Source: JAIEPX01 sp963725255
Lineage (GTDB): Bacteria > Pseudomonadota > Gammaproteobacteria > JAIEPX01
NCBI GenBank assembly: GCA_963725255.1
Contig: CAVRXV010000017.1
Coordinates: forward strand, 372,001 to 436,000
Direction of reading: 5' to 3'
Length of the DNA stretch: 64,000 bases
Shown here: piece after piece, positions 27,144 through 36,722 of the stretch
Position numbering within the stretch: position 1 is the first letter of the stretch
How the letters are laid out: every line of letters starts with the position of its first letter
The notes under the pieces: model-generated
Database searches by the model: none
Told to the model about the DNA's origin: nothing
Seen by the model: the letters and a program-made list of their open reading frames with translations, nothing else
Made by a program: the position numbers and the translations under genes

Positions 27144-28304
27144 TTAGATCCCTGTTAATGCCGTATTTAAATCATCTTTCAAATCTTCCACAGCTTCAAT
27201 CCCTACTGAAAGCCGAATAAAATTATCGAATATCCCCAGTGCTTGTCGTTGAGCAGCGGGAATAGAAGCATGGGTCATGATCGCCGGATGTTCAATTAAA
27301 CTTTCAACCCCCCCGAGACTTTCTGCCAATGCAAATATTTTGCAACATTCTAACATTTTTTTTGTTCCGTCAAGATTTGTTTTTAAATAGAGTGATATCA
27401 TTCCACCATAACCTGACATTTGTTGAGTGGCAAGTGCATGTTGTGGGTGGCTAGCAAGCCCTGGATAAATGACCCGTTCAACCGCCGGATGTTTTTCTAA
27501 CCAGTGCGCTAATTCAAATGCATTTTCACAATGACGTTTCATGCGCAGTGACAACGTTTTTAATCCACGTAAAGCCAAATAACTATCAAATGGAGATGCA
27601 ATGGCGCCAATCGCATTTTGCAAATATCGCATTTTATCGATTAATTCTGCGTTATCTCCAATCACAACGATGCCACCTATCACATCGGAATGTCCGTTAA
27701 TATATTTGCTCGCTGAATGCAAAACAATATCACAACCGTGTTCTAAAGGACGCTGCAAAATAGGTGTAGCGAAAGTATTATCGACTACCGTCAAACATTG
27801 ATGTTGTTTAGCTAATTTTACAATAGAAGCAAGATCAGTCAATTTTAATAAGGGATTTGTCGGTGTTTCAATCCAAATTAATTTCGTTTTTGAATTAATC
27901 GCCACTCGCACATCATCAAGATTACACATATCGACAAAACTAAATTCCAATCCGCTAGAGCGATTTCTAACATTGGCAAATAATCGATAGGTTCCACCAT
28001 AAAGATCATTACACGCGACTACATGATCGCCGCTATTTAATATTTCGAGTACTGTCGAAATAGCAGCCATTCCTGAAGCAAACGCAAAACCTGCAACACC
28101 CGATTCGCAATTTGCCACAGCGCGTTCGTAGGCAAAACGGGTTGGATTTTGACTTCGAGAATATTCAAATCCTTTATGTTTTCCGGGACTTTCTTGCACG
28201 TAAGTTGATGAAGTCACAATGGGCATCATAACAGCCCCCGTTTCATGATCAGGTGCTTGACCACCGTGAATTACACGTGTATCCAGATCCATTTTTTTTG
28301 TCAT
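27144..28304 (-). CDS. Cys/Met-metabolism PLP enzyme, probably cystathionine gamma-lyase or gamma-synthase
   Basis: This is a 386-aa, full-length member of the trans-sulfuration PLP family. Visible motifs include TRVIHGGQ at the start, YSRSQNPTR, the cofactor-stacking YGGTYRLF, WIETPTNPL, VVDNTFATP and the Schiff-base lysine in SASKYINGHSD near residue 200. Members interconvert cystathionine, cysteine, homoserine derivatives and oxobutyrate. Sequence alone does not separate gamma-lyase from gamma-synthase or beta-lyase. Because it is 11 bp downstream of a cystathionine beta-synthase-like gene, gamma-lyase in reverse trans-sulfuration (homocysteine to cysteine) is the best guess. A GAGGAA ribosome site precedes the ATG. 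Confidence 0.88.
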   Translation of the reverse strand: MTKKMDLDTRVIHGGQAPDHETGAVMMPIVTSSTYVQESPGKHKGFEYSRSQNPTRFAYERAVANCESGVAGFAFASGMAAISTVLEILNSGDHVVACNDLYGGTYRLFANVRNRSSGLEFSFVDMCNLDDVRVAINSKTKLIWIETPTNPLLKLTDLASIVKLAKQHQCLTVVDNTFATPILQRPLEHGCDIVLHSASKYINGHSDVIGGIVVIGDNAELIDKMRYLQNAIGAIASPFDSYLALRGLKTLSLRMKRHCENAFELAHWLEKHPAVERVIYPGLASHPQHALATQQMSGYGGMISLYLKTNLDGTKKMLECCKIFALAESLGGVESLIEHPAIMTHASIPAAQRQALGIFDNFIRLSVGIEAVEDLKDDLNTALTGI

Positions 28305-28315
28305 CTGTTAATTCC

Positions 28316-29266
28316 TCAAAGAAATCCTTGAGCCTTCATCCATGCATCATCCGGAAATTTTGTTAAATAATTTCGTATAGAATCAGGCAATACAACAACA
28401 CATTTTTGCCCTGCTTTTAACTCTTTTGCGGCTTGCAGTGCAGCCCAAACTGCAGATCCACTCGATCCGCCCACTAACATTCCTTCTTCCCGAATTACTC
28501 GACGTGCCATGAGAAATGAATCTTTATCTCTCACTTTAATATAGTGATCAACTAATGAATTATCGAGCACATCAGGAATAAAATCGTAACCGATACCTTC
28601 CACTTTGTAAGGATGCACTTCATTTCCACCACCAAGAATCGATCCGTAGGGATCCACACCAATAATTTTTATTTCTGGATTCACTTCTTTTAATTTTTTT
28701 GCAACACCCGTAATGGTTCCACCCGTTCCAACGCCCATCACCGCCATCGCCAAATTATCGCCCGCATCATCCAGAATTTCTTGAGCTGTAAAATGATAAT
28801 GCGCATCAGAATTGGCGTCATTACTGTATTGATCAAGAATAAATGAACGCGGAATTTCTGCATTTAATTTTTTCGCAACTGAAATGTGACTTTCTGGAGA
28901 ATCCCAAGCAGCTTCCGTGGGTGTGCGCACAATCTCTGCTCCCAGCGCCTGCAAAACCACTTGTTTTTCATGGCTCATTTTTTCAGGCATGGTAATGATG
29001 ACTTTATATCCTTTAACGACAGCCGCTAAAGCAATTCCAATCCCCGTATTTCCCGAGCTGGGTTCAATGAGAGTGTCGCCTGGTCGAATTTTACCTGCTT
29101 TTTCTGCAGCTTCTATCATATAATAACCAATTCGATCTTTGACTGAACCACCAGGATTTAAAAATTCACATTTCCCATATAATTCACAGTCTAATTCCTG
29201 AGCAATGCGATTAAAACGAACCAACGGCGTTTTTCCTACAGCCTGCAATATATTGTCAATTAACAT
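28316..29266 (-). CDS. Cystathionine beta-synthase-like / cysteine synthase family PLP enzyme
   Basis: The 316-aa enzyme has the fold-type II features of this family. The PLP lysine is in GGSVKDRIG near residue 43, followed by the substrate loop EPSSGNTGIG and the phosphate loop GTGGTITGVAKKL. EGIGYDFIPDVLD, VGGSSGSAV and the C-terminal DSIRNYLTKF are closer to cystathionine beta-synthase than to O-acetylserine sulfhydrylase. There is no C-terminal Bateman (CBS) domain and no haem-binding N-terminus. It probably condenses serine with homocysteine. It is followed at 11 bp by the gamma-lyase-like gene and preceded at 30 bp by folA. Confidence 0.87.
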   Translation of the reverse strand: MLIDNILQAVGKTPLVRFNRIAQELDCELYGKCEFLNPGGSVKDRIGYYMIEAAEKAGKIRPGDTLIEPSSGNTGIGIALAAVVKGYKVIITMPEKMSHEKQVVLQALGAEIVRTPTEAAWDSPESHISVAKKLNAEIPRSFILDQYSNDANSDAHYHFTAQEILDDAGDNLAMAVMGVGTGGTITGVAKKLKEVNPEIKIIGVDPYGSILGGGNEVHPYKVEGIGYDFIPDVLDNSLVDHYIKVRDKDSFLMARRVIREEGMLVGGSSGSAVWAALQAAKELKAGQKCVVVLPDSIRNYLTKFPDDAWMKAQGFL

Positions 29267-29296
29267 TTAAAATGCCTTCCTTAGCAACAATCCAGA

Positions 29297-29785
29297 TTAA
29301 CTCTTACGCTTTAGGGTCATAAATATCATATTATAGCTGTTTTTTTCATCCGCGGGGTGCTCACTTCGATCCACTTCCTGCCATTCGTTGGCATTCCATT
29401 CGGGAAAGACTGCATCGCCTTCAATTTCGGCGTCGATAAGCGTCAAATAGAATGTAGAGGCCTTTGATAAGGTTTGTTCGTACAACTGAGCGCCCCCAAT
29501 CACCATAAGCTCTTCCTCTGACCTACATTGTTCGACCGCCTGCTCCCAGCTATGTACAACAATAACACCTTCTCTATTCCAATGCATATCATGAGTCAGC
29601 ACGATATTTTTCCGATTCGGGAGGGACCTGCCTATCGCTTCGAAGGTTTTGCGACCCATGACAACCACCTTGCCCGTCGTGAGCTCTTTAAAATGCTTTA
29701 AATCAGCGGGTAAATGCCAAGGCAACTGATTGTTCTTACCAATCACTCGATGGTGCGCCATTGCTGCTATTAACGAGATTTTCAT
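29297..29785 (-). CDS. folA: Dihydrofolate reductase
   Basis: This is a 162-aa enzyme of normal length. It reduces dihydrofolate to tetrahydrofolate with NADPH for thymidylate and purine synthesis. Family motifs are ISLIAAMAHHRVIGKNN, LPWHLPADLKHFK with the substrate-binding Asp near residue 27, GRKTFEAIGRSLPNR and the cofactor loop VIGGAQLYE. The ATG at 29785 is preferred over an upstream start because AAAGGAT precedes it and the family begins here. The gene is divergent from the dihydrouridine synthase gene with only 15 bp between start codons. Confidence 0.96.
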   Translation of the reverse strand: MKISLIAAMAHHRVIGKNNQLPWHLPADLKHFKELTTGKVVVMGRKTFEAIGRSLPNRKNIVLTHDMHWNREGVIVVHSWEQAVEQCRSEEELMVIGGAQLYEQTLSKASTFYLTLIDAEIEGDAVFPEWNANEWQEVDRSEHPADEKNSYNMIFMTLKRKS

Positions 29786-29800
29786 GTACCATCCTTTCTC

Positions 29801-30772
29801 ATGATCAAACCACTCATAATAGGTCCTCACACATTTGCTAGCAACCTAATACAAGGCCCACTTGCTGGATATACTTGCGCTCCCATGCGTGTACAAACTT
29901 GGCGATACAGCCAACCCGCCTATTGCAGCACTGAGATGGTATCTGCAACACACCTGGTTCACGCTAAAAAAACACCGAAACGTTATCTTGAACGGGATCC
30001 CAGCGAATCATCGTTATGTTTTCAATTATCAGCAAGCGATCCTGATATTTTGGCTAAAGCCACACAACAGGTCAACTTACTTTCACCGGAAATCATCGAA
30101 CTCAATTGCGGTTGCCCTGTCAACAAAATTCGTCGCAGAGGAGCTGGTTCTAAATTACTCCAAGAAACCGATCAATTAAAACGATTAATCGATGCTTTGC
30201 GCATCAACACCAACGCTGCTGTATCTATAAAAATTCGCGTAGCCGGAAATGAAAATGATCAAGACGATTTTCACATCGCTGAAATAATTGAACAACAGGG
30301 TGCTGATGCACTCGTTGTGCACGGACGTCATTGGACTGAAGGTTATGATCAAACTTGTCACACTGCACAAATCCAACGATTAGTGTCCGCAGTAAAAATT
30401 CCGGTGATTGGAAATGGTGATGTGAAAGATATTCATACTTTAAATAAAATGTTTGAAACCACCGGTTGCGCAGGAATTATGATAGCTCGCGCCAGTATGG
30501 GACAACCTTGGTTGTTTGCGCAATTGGAAGCCGAACTTTCTCAAAAACCCTTTAAAAAACCTTCTACAGCAATTATCGGAGAAACGTTGATTGATCATAT
30601 CGAACGATTAGCGTCGCTCGATTCTGCTTTTCGCGCGCTTTTACAATCACGAAAAATTGGAAAATATTATGCGCGTCACGCCATCAATACGCATCATGAA
30701 TTCACCCTACAAACTATGGGCTGTAAAACTTTATCAGAATTTATTTCGTTGGTTCGCCAACATTTTCAATAA
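29801..30772 (+). CDS. tRNA-dihydrouridine synthase
   Basis: The 323-aa flavoenzyme reduces uridine to dihydrouridine in tRNA. Evidence includes the N-terminal FMN-barrel motif LIQGPLAGYTCAPMR, the catalytic Cys in ELNCGCPVNKIRRRGAG near residue 102, and the phosphate-binding strands VVHGRHWTEGY and VIGNGDVKD. The C-terminal helical domain includes ARHAINTHHEFTLQ. Which Dus class it belongs to (A, B or C) is not decided by eye. The promoter must lie within the start of folA. The hotdog thioesterase gene begins 11 bases after the stop and is likely co-transcribed. Confidence 0.9.
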   Translation: MIKPLIIGPHTFASNLIQGPLAGYTCAPMRVQTWRYSQPAYCSTEMVSATHLVHAKKTPKRYLERDPSESSLCFQLSASDPDILAKATQQVNLLSPEIIELNCGCPVNKIRRRGAGSKLLQETDQLKRLIDALRINTNAAVSIKIRVAGNENDQDDFHIAEIIEQQGADALVVHGRHWTEGYDQTCHTAQIQRLVSAVKIPVIGNGDVKDIHTLNKMFETTGCAGIMIARASMGQPWLFAQLEAELSQKPFKKPSTAIIGETLIDHIERLASLDSAFRALLQSRKIGKYYARHAINTHHEFTLQTMGCKTLSEFISLVRQHFQ

Positions 30773-30783
30773 GGAGAGAAATA

Positions 30784-31227
30784 ATGGCTATTTGGAAATA
30801 TGATTTTACTGTGGAACAACTTAATGATTTAAACAAAGGCACAATGGCCGACTTTCTCGACATACGTTTTACTGAAATCGGTGATAATTTTTTAAAAGCC
30901 ACAATGCCAGCTAATGAAAGAACTTTTCAACCTGCTCGCATCGTGCATGGCGGTGCCAATGTCGTTTTAGCAGAATCTGTCGCGAGTTTAGGCGCCAATT
31001 TACTCATCGATCGAGAAAAATTTCGAGCGGTGGGTCAAGAAATTAACGCGAATCATCTTCGACCTGTAAAAGAAGGGATTATTACTGCAACAGGAAGGCC
31101 TTTGTATATTGGTGCTACATCACAAGTGTGGCACGTTGAATTAATGAATGAAGACGGAAAACTCACGTGCGTGTCGCGCATGACTGCTGCCATTATTAAA
31201 TGGCCAGCCATAAAGAAAGAAGCCTAA
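30784..31227 (+). CDS. Hotdog-fold thioesterase (PaaI/YdiI-like)
   Basis: The 147-aa protein has the hotdog pattern of PaaI/YdiI acyl-CoA thioesterases. The active-site helix is in IVHGGANVVLAESVASLGA, followed by the strands INANHLRPVKEGIITATGRP and SQVWHVELMNEDGKL. Relatives hydrolyse aromatic or menaquinone-pathway CoA thioesters; the substrate here is unknown. A strong AAGGAGA ribosome site precedes the ATG. It follows the dihydrouridine synthase gene closely. The stop is directly followed by a half-copy of the GGGGTCA repeat. Confidence 0.85.
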   Translation: MAIWKYDFTVEQLNDLNKGTMADFLDIRFTEIGDNFLKATMPANERTFQPARIVHGGANVVLAESVASLGANLLIDREKFRAVGQEINANHLRPVKEGIITATGRPLYIGATSQVWHVELMNEDGKLTCVSRMTAAIIKWPAIKKEA

Positions 31228-31253
31228 GGGGTCAAATCCAAGATTGATACATC
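31228..31253. repeat. Unpaired half of a GGGGTCA-tip palindromic repeat
   Basis: The sequence starting GGGGTCAAATCCAAG immediately after the stop at 31227 aligns over about 25 bases, with five differences, to the left arm of the palindrome at 38729. No matching right arm is found nearby, so it is a degenerate or partial copy. The rest of the gap to 31412 shows nothing else. Confidence 0.45.
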
Positions 31254-31412
31254 CTTATAATATGAATAAAATTAAATTTATTCTCACAGGCTCTGGCCAT
31301 CTTGATTTATATCAACTTAGCGCTGAAAGCTTGGCAGCAATCAATTTATCTATTACAATACACCGTAATTTTTGAAAATTTCTTAATCGCCTCTACAACT
31401 GGAGTTCTACAG

Positions 31413-31817
31413 ATGAGATTAACTAATTGCTTGTTACTATTTATACTGTTAGGGATTGCGATACCTTCATTTGCTTCCATTGAGATTGAAATTGCAAACG
31501 ACACACCTACAAACTGTGCCGTGGAAAAATATTATGTTAAATCCGGTACGTTGCTCAATAACATCCCAAGTCGAATTCCTAGTGGCGATTCAAAATCTTT
31601 TATTCTTATGGGCGGAAACAAAGATATCGTATTAAGCCTGGATTGTGGTGGAAGAAAACTTAGTTTTGAGACTCAGGAAGATGCTGGGCTTATAGGTCAG
31701 GGTGATGTGCATCCTGTAATTTTGTCAGTGGATCAAAACTTAGTTTTAAGTAACACTTGGATCCTGGGTGATTTCATCAATATGACAACTATACTTTGGA
31801 CAATCCGCAAAAAATAA
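31413..31817 (+). CDS. Small exported protein, unknown function
   Basis: This 134-aa protein has a clear signal peptide (MRLTNCLLLFILLGIAIPSF) and a probable signal peptidase I site after ASFA, near residue 21. The mature part is beta-rich, with two cysteines (TNCAVEKYY and SLDCGG) that could form a disulfide. The ATG at 31413 has GGAG 9 bases upstream. The longer frame from 31302 would bury the signal peptide and is rejected. No family was recognised. It probably acts in the periplasm or is secreted. Confidence 0.65.
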   Translation: MRLTNCLLLFILLGIAIPSFASIEIEIANDTPTNCAVEKYYVKSGTLLNNIPSRIPSGDSKSFILMGGNKDIVLSLDCGGRKLSFETQEDAGLIGQGDVHPVILSVDQNLVLSNTWILGDFINMTTILWTIRKK

Positions 31818-31858
31818 GTTTAGAAATATCTTTATGATATGTTTATTCACTCAGCCCA

Positions 31859-34204
31859 CTAAAGCGTCGGATCTTTTCTTGCCGATTGTTCAATTTGATC
31901 AAAATCAATTTCAATATTTAAGGGAGAAAGTGACCTATTTCCCGTCTTATGGTTTTCTCCTTGCCAAGCTCTTTGACCCGCCCTATCTACGCCATGTGCA
32001 GCATGATACGCGCCTTGCTCCACCCGACGCATACTTTTAACTCTCTCTTCAGAATCAGCAGAATCCCAACTAAAAAACCTTGCGACTGCGGTCAATTTAG
32101 ATTCAATGAATCGACTATAAAAACTATCTGTGTCTTTTTTGTCATCGTCAGAATTTGAATCACTATAATCTCTATCCTCAAAATCCTCATCAGTCAAATT
32201 AATCTCTTTGTCTGCCGCAATTGCTTTTGTATCCACAATTGCACTGGTATCATGCCAATCTGCCCACACATTACACAGCTTATTCGTAATAAATGTCATC
32301 GGTATAACTACTGCAACCGATAGTAATCCCAAAATCGCAAGCGAGGTAACATCGACGCCGATAAACGTTGAAACACTTGTTAATGCAAATCCAAATATTG
32401 ACATAAAAAATGGTTTTACTGTAAAGAAAATTCCTTGTACCCAACTCAACGAAGAAGTCACTACAGGGAATTGTAAAATCCAACTCACTTTTTGTACTAC
32501 TACAAGCGGTGTAAACGAAACGATTGCACTATAAACAAGTGGAAATACGAGTGCCCAAATACTGATTGATACACTGATGCTAAGAATCGCACACAACCCA
32601 CCAAAGCCATAACTGATTATTGATTCAACAATCGGCCCAAAACGAGAAATGGTAAGAGACTTTCCATTTGCAAAGGCCATGAGCATAGTTTGAGCTGGCG
32701 AAGTGGCCGCTCTACCAATTAAAAAAGCTATATTAAAAACGGTATAAATAGAAAAAACGGCTAAGGACAAGACTCCTGCTAAAAACATTGAAATCATCGC
32801 CAAAATCATTCCAATCTTACTGAGGTAATATTTAGGCCACCCTAGCAGATTATCGCGAATTTCACCTTTGGGTGATTCAATTTTATACAAATGAACTCCC
32901 AATTGATAAAATTCATGAGCAGCAAAAAGAGTCCTTAACAATCCACTAAAAATAACTATGGTTGTAACCCAAGGAAGCAGTTCTGTAACCAATCTCACAC
33001 TATTAAAGAGGATTTTAATTGGCCATGTAATTAGATTAAATACAGCAATCAGCGGGAATTTAATAAAAAATAGGCCTTGTATGATTTTCTTTTCTTCAGG
33101 TGTTTTTTCGTTCCAATCGATTCCACCCACAAAATTACTTAATAATTGCAGGCGTGTAATATCGGGAACGACAGTCTCACTATCGACAGGAAAAGCCGTA
33201 GCACGAGAAGGTAATCCAAAAAAAGTAGCTTTCAACAGGCTTTTGCTGATATAACGACCTAAATATCGTTTATCCTCATTGTCTTTTCGCGTATCGTCTG
33301 CATAAATGACTTCACCCGTTGTACAATCATATCCATCAAATCCGACTATCACTAACAATGCGGTAGTTAAAGCAGATTTAAATCCATCATAATTCCATGT
33401 CTTCCACCAGGAAGGAAAGAAAAAATTTCGCAACATCCACTGAGAAAAAGTAGCGGGGACCGGTTTTGCTTCTTCAAGGATAGGTACTCTGGGATCTACT
33501 TTGAATTCACCCAGTTTGTTAATAAAATTACTCCAAGCACGAGACAACCACGTTGGATTTTTATCTTCTTCCACTTCTGCAACAGTAAAATCATCAACGG
33601 CTGTGTTTTTTTCAGAATTCGTCTTTATCTTACGTAGACCAAATTGCTGTTGTGCAGCTCCCAAACCAAAAAATAACTCGTCTTCGTTCTTAACATTTCC
33701 ATTCAATGAACTGCAAGTCGCTATAATCCCCGTTAAAGATAATTCCTTGTTTGCCATCATGTCTCTCTTTTGATGACCAAGAAAAATTAAACGACCAAGA
33801 TAATCCTGATTATTTTTCTGCGCTGGGACAAATACGGAACGACAGGTTTGTAAAAGTGATTTTTTATTATCGAACTTGTAAGAATACAATAAGAATTTAA
33901 AATACTTTGAGATTTTTTCTCGCCTTAATAACTCAAGAGCCGCATTAGCTATCTTTTGATCACCATAATAAATGAGACAAATCTGAACATTATTTTGATG
34001 AAGGTTCTTTAATATCTTGCGTGTGGTTTCACCGCCTATGAGGTACCATTTTCCATAATAGTCTGTGGCAAACAAAGCTTGAAAATCTAAAATCAGGACT
34101 CCCTTCTCGATTGGAAGGCACCCATTATTTGATTTTTGAGCTTGTACACTTGTTCTTAATTCTTCGATAGTAAAGCTGTCTAATTCTTTGTTGACTTGCG
34201 ACAT
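31859..34204 (-). CDS. Large polytopic membrane protein with a HAD-like N-terminal domain, unknown function
   Basis: In this 781-aa protein the first 200 residues are soluble. They show strands reminiscent of a HAD-type fold: VLILDFQALF in the place of motif I, ICLIYYGDQ, and LGRLIFLGHQKRD in the place of motif IV. The usual DxD nucleophile is replaced by DFQ, so a phosphatase activity is doubtful. Residues about 370-640 contain around six to eight hydrophobic segments (for example IGMILAMISMFLAGVLSLAV, AILGLLSVAVVIPMTFIT). An acidic linker (TDEDFEDRDYSDSNSDDD) and a short soluble tail follow. It stands alone between convergent and unrelated genes. Size and domain style suggest a lineage-specific protein, possibly an effector targeted to host membranes; that is inference. 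Confidence 0.6.
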   Translation of the reverse strand: MSQVNKELDSFTIEELRTSVQAQKSNNGCLPIEKGVLILDFQALFATDYYGKWYLIGGETTRKILKNLHQNNVQICLIYYGDQKIANAALELLRREKISKYFKFLLYSYKFDNKKSLLQTCRSVFVPAQKNNQDYLGRLIFLGHQKRDMMANKELSLTGIIATCSSLNGNVKNEDELFFGLGAAQQQFGLRKIKTNSEKNTAVDDFTVAEVEEDKNPTWLSRAWSNFINKLGEFKVDPRVPILEEAKPVPATFSQWMLRNFFFPSWWKTWNYDGFKSALTTALLVIVGFDGYDCTTGEVIYADDTRKDNEDKRYLGRYISKSLLKATFFGLPSRATAFPVDSETVVPDITRLQLLSNFVGGIDWNEKTPEEKKIIQGLFFIKFPLIAVFNLITWPIKILFNSVRLVTELLPWVTTIVIFSGLLRTLFAAHEFYQLGVHLYKIESPKGEIRDNLLGWPKYYLSKIGMILAMISMFLAGVLSLAVFSIYTVFNIAFLIGRAATSPAQTMLMAFANGKSLTISRFGPIVESIISYGFGGLCAILSISVSISIWALVFPLVYSAIVSFTPLVVVQKVSWILQFPVVTSSLSWVQGIFFTVKPFFMSIFGFALTSVSTFIGVDVTSLAILGLLSVAVVIPMTFITNKLCNVWADWHDTSAIVDTKAIAADKEINLTDEDFEDRDYSDSNSDDDKKDTDSFYSRFIESKLTAVARFFSWDSADSEERVKSMRRVEQGAYHAAHGVDRAGQRAWQGENHKTGNRSLSPLNIEIDFDQIEQSARKDPTL

Positions 34205-34322
34205 GTTAACAACCTGCTAATAACTCGATCTATTTGAGCTAAACATTAGACCATGTAGCGGTACTAATGTCAAGTCATAAGGCAAAAACGGGCGATAATC
34301 ATGAAAAATTAGCAGGTGAGCC

Positions 34323-34907
34323 CTAGCCTGGATTCTGTCTATGTTCCTGCCATTTCTTGCATAAGCGATAAACCGAGGCGTCGGTATCCAATTGGTGGAT
34401 TTCGTCAGCGGTATGCCAGGCTAAATCGAGCGATTCATCACTGATCACCAATGGTTGGTGTTCTTGCAACTGCAAAAAGAATCGAATATCAAAATGATAA
34501 TGCGAAGGTTCTTGCCCTATCGCTGGAATTTGATGAACATCCACATCAAAAATACCCGGAATGACCAACTTAAGATCGGTAAGCCCTGATTCTTCTTTTA
34601 CTTCTCGTAAGGCCACCGCCAGCAAATCTGGATTGTCATCAGTATGCCCACCCAGCTGTAACCACAATCCAATTTTCCGATGCAGCGTCAACAAGGCTTT
34701 TTCACCGGCAGGATCGATGACCCATGCGGAGGGTGTTATATGACCGTAAAAATTATTTCGTGATAAATAATCAGGATGGTCTTGAATAAAACGAATAATC
34801 AACTCGCGATAATGCTGTTGTTCCTGACTTTCTGGTTGATAATCATCCAACAACTGTAGCAAATTTTCTTTGCCACTTACATCAAACTCTCCATTAATTA
34901 TACCCAT
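34323..34907 (-). CDS. Nudix hydrolase
   Basis: The 194-aa protein has a Nudix box beginning at GGHTDDN and ending REVKEESGL. The metal-binding REVKEE core is intact, but the Glu five residues after the first Gly is replaced (Pro). That also happens in some relatives with a GGH opening. Nudix enzymes cleave nucleoside diphosphates linked to another group; the substrate is unknown. The ATG lies 7 bases after the aspS stop, so it is the last gene of the fmdB-DUF502-aspS group. Confidence 0.85.
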   Translation of the reverse strand: MGIINGEFDVSGKENLLQLLDDYQPESQEQQHYRELIIRFIQDHPDYLSRNNFYGHITPSAWVIDPAGEKALLTLHRKIGLWLQLGGHTDDNPDLLAVALREVKEESGLTDLKLVIPGIFDVDVHQIPAIGQEPSHYHFDIRFFLQLQEHQPLVISDESLDLAWHTADEIHQLDTDASVYRLCKKWQEHRQNPG

Positions 34908-34914
34908 AACAAAA

Positions 34915-36702
34915 CTACTCTGTTTTTTGCGGGACTGGTTTATTAATGCGTATGCCTAAATCAATTAACTGCTGCGTGTCCACTTCACTTGGCGCTTGAG
35001 TCAATGGACATTGAGCTGATTGTGTTTTTGGAAAAGCAATCACATCACGAATCGATGTTGCACCTGTCATCATCATAACAACACGATCTAATCCAAAGGC
35101 AAATCCACCGTGCGGAGGCGCCCCCATTCGCAATCCTGTAATTAAATGCCCAAATTGCGCATGGGCTTGTTCTTCAGAGAAACCGAGTAATTTAAATACG
35201 GTATTTTGTAATGCCACATTATTAATACGAATAGAACCACCACCAATTTCAGATCCGTTCAATACTAAATCGTACGCGCGTGATAAAGCCTGTCCTGGAT
35301 CTTTTAATAATTCATCGGGATCAGCAATTGAAGGCGCCGTAAAAGGATGATGCGTTGATTGCCAACGTCCTGTTAAACTTTCATGCTCAAACATGGGAAA
35401 ATCCACAACCCATAATGGTCGCCATCCACCTTCTACAATTCCTAAATCTTCGCCCACTTTTAATCGCAACGCACCCAAAGCTTCGTTAACGACTTTAGTT
35501 GTATCTGCACCGAAGAAAATAACATCGCCTGTTTTTGCTTTGCATCGCACTAAAATATTTTCTACAACATCATCAGGTAAAAATTTCAAAATAGGTGATT
35601 GCAATCCTTCTTTTCCAGCGCTTCGATCGTTCACTTTGATGTACGCTAAACCTTTTGCACCATAAATGCTGACAAATGTTGCGTAATCATCGATCATTTT
35701 TCGACTGAGTTTATCACCACTCGGAACTGGTAACGCTGCAACTCGACATCGCGAATCTTTTGCGGAATCCGAAAATACTTTAAATTCAACATCACGAACG
35801 AGATCTGCGATATCCACTAATTCAAGGGGATTTCGTAAATCAGGTTTATCCACACCAAATCGTTGCATTGCTTCAGCGTAAGTCATGTGGGGAAAAGGAT
35901 CAGCTAAAGTCACATTTAATAATTCTGCAAATAATTTTCGTGTTAAACCTTCGACTATCTGTTGAATATCCTTTTCTTGCACAAATGACATTTCTAAGTC
36001 GAGCTGAGTAAATTCAGGTTGACGATCGGCCCGTAAATCTTCGTCGCGGAAACATCGTGCCACTTGATAGTATCGATCAATGCCTGCAACCATTAACAAT
36101 TGTTTAAAAATTTGTGGCGATTGCGGTAATGCATAAAATTGCCCAAGATGAACTCTAGAGGGCACTAAATAATCGCGCGCTCCTTCTGGAGTCGATTTTG
36201 TTAAAAAAGGTGTTTCTACGTCGTAAAATCCATGATCTTCTAAATAATGCCGCATTGTTCGAGTGACTTTCGCACGAAAAGCAATTCGTTGAGCCATTTC
36301 AGGTCGTCGTAAATCGAGATAACGATAACGCAATCGTACATCTTCACTCACTTCTTGATGTTCATCAATTCGAAAAGGAACGGGATCTGCGCGATTTAAT
36401 AATTCCACTTCGTCTACTAAAACTTCTACTGCTCCTGTAAATAAATCAGGATTCACTGTTCCTTCGGGACGATGTCGAACCATGCCAACAATTTTAATTA
36501 CAAATTCATTTCGTAAACTTTCTCCTACAGAAAACGACGCAACATTTTCAGGATGAAAAACAATTTGAACGCGTCCTTCGCGATCACGAAGATCAACGAA
36601 AATAACACCGCCGTGATCACGTCGTCGGTGAACCCAACCACACAATTCAACACGCTGACCAATTAAAGATTCAGTGACTTGACCACAATAATGAGTACGC
36701 AT
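34915..36702 (-). CDS. aspS: Aspartyl-tRNA synthetase
   Basis: This 595-aa enzyme is of bacterial type and length. It has an N-terminal anticodon-binding OB fold (VELCGWVHRRRDHGGVIFVDL), then class II catalytic motifs: YRYLDLRRPEM, motif 2 FRDEDLRADRQPEFTQLD and motif 3 GLDRVVMMM near the end, with the bacterial GAD insertion between. It charges tRNA-Asp (possibly also tRNA-Asn if non-discriminating, which is not decided here). The order fmdB, DUF502, aspS is common in gammaproteobacteria, and the gaps here (0 and 20 bp) support one operon with the Nudix gene. Confidence 0.97.
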   Translation of the reverse strand: MRTHYCGQVTESLIGQRVELCGWVHRRRDHGGVIFVDLRDREGRVQIVFHPENVASFSVGESLRNEFVIKIVGMVRHRPEGTVNPDLFTGAVEVLVDEVELLNRADPVPFRIDEHQEVSEDVRLRYRYLDLRRPEMAQRIAFRAKVTRTMRHYLEDHGFYDVETPFLTKSTPEGARDYLVPSRVHLGQFYALPQSPQIFKQLLMVAGIDRYYQVARCFRDEDLRADRQPEFTQLDLEMSFVQEKDIQQIVEGLTRKLFAELLNVTLADPFPHMTYAEAMQRFGVDKPDLRNPLELVDIADLVRDVEFKVFSDSAKDSRCRVAALPVPSGDKLSRKMIDDYATFVSIYGAKGLAYIKVNDRSAGKEGLQSPILKFLPDDVVENILVRCKAKTGDVIFFGADTTKVVNEALGALRLKVGEDLGIVEGGWRPLWVVDFPMFEHESLTGRWQSTHHPFTAPSIADPDELLKDPGQALSRAYDLVLNGSEIGGGSIRINNVALQNTVFKLLGFSEEQAHAQFGHLITGLRMGAPPHGGFAFGLDRVVMMMTGATSIRDVIAFPKTQSAQCPLTQAPSEVDTQQLIDLGIRINKPVPQKTE

Positions 36703-36722
36703 AGCTTTTTATCCAATTACAA

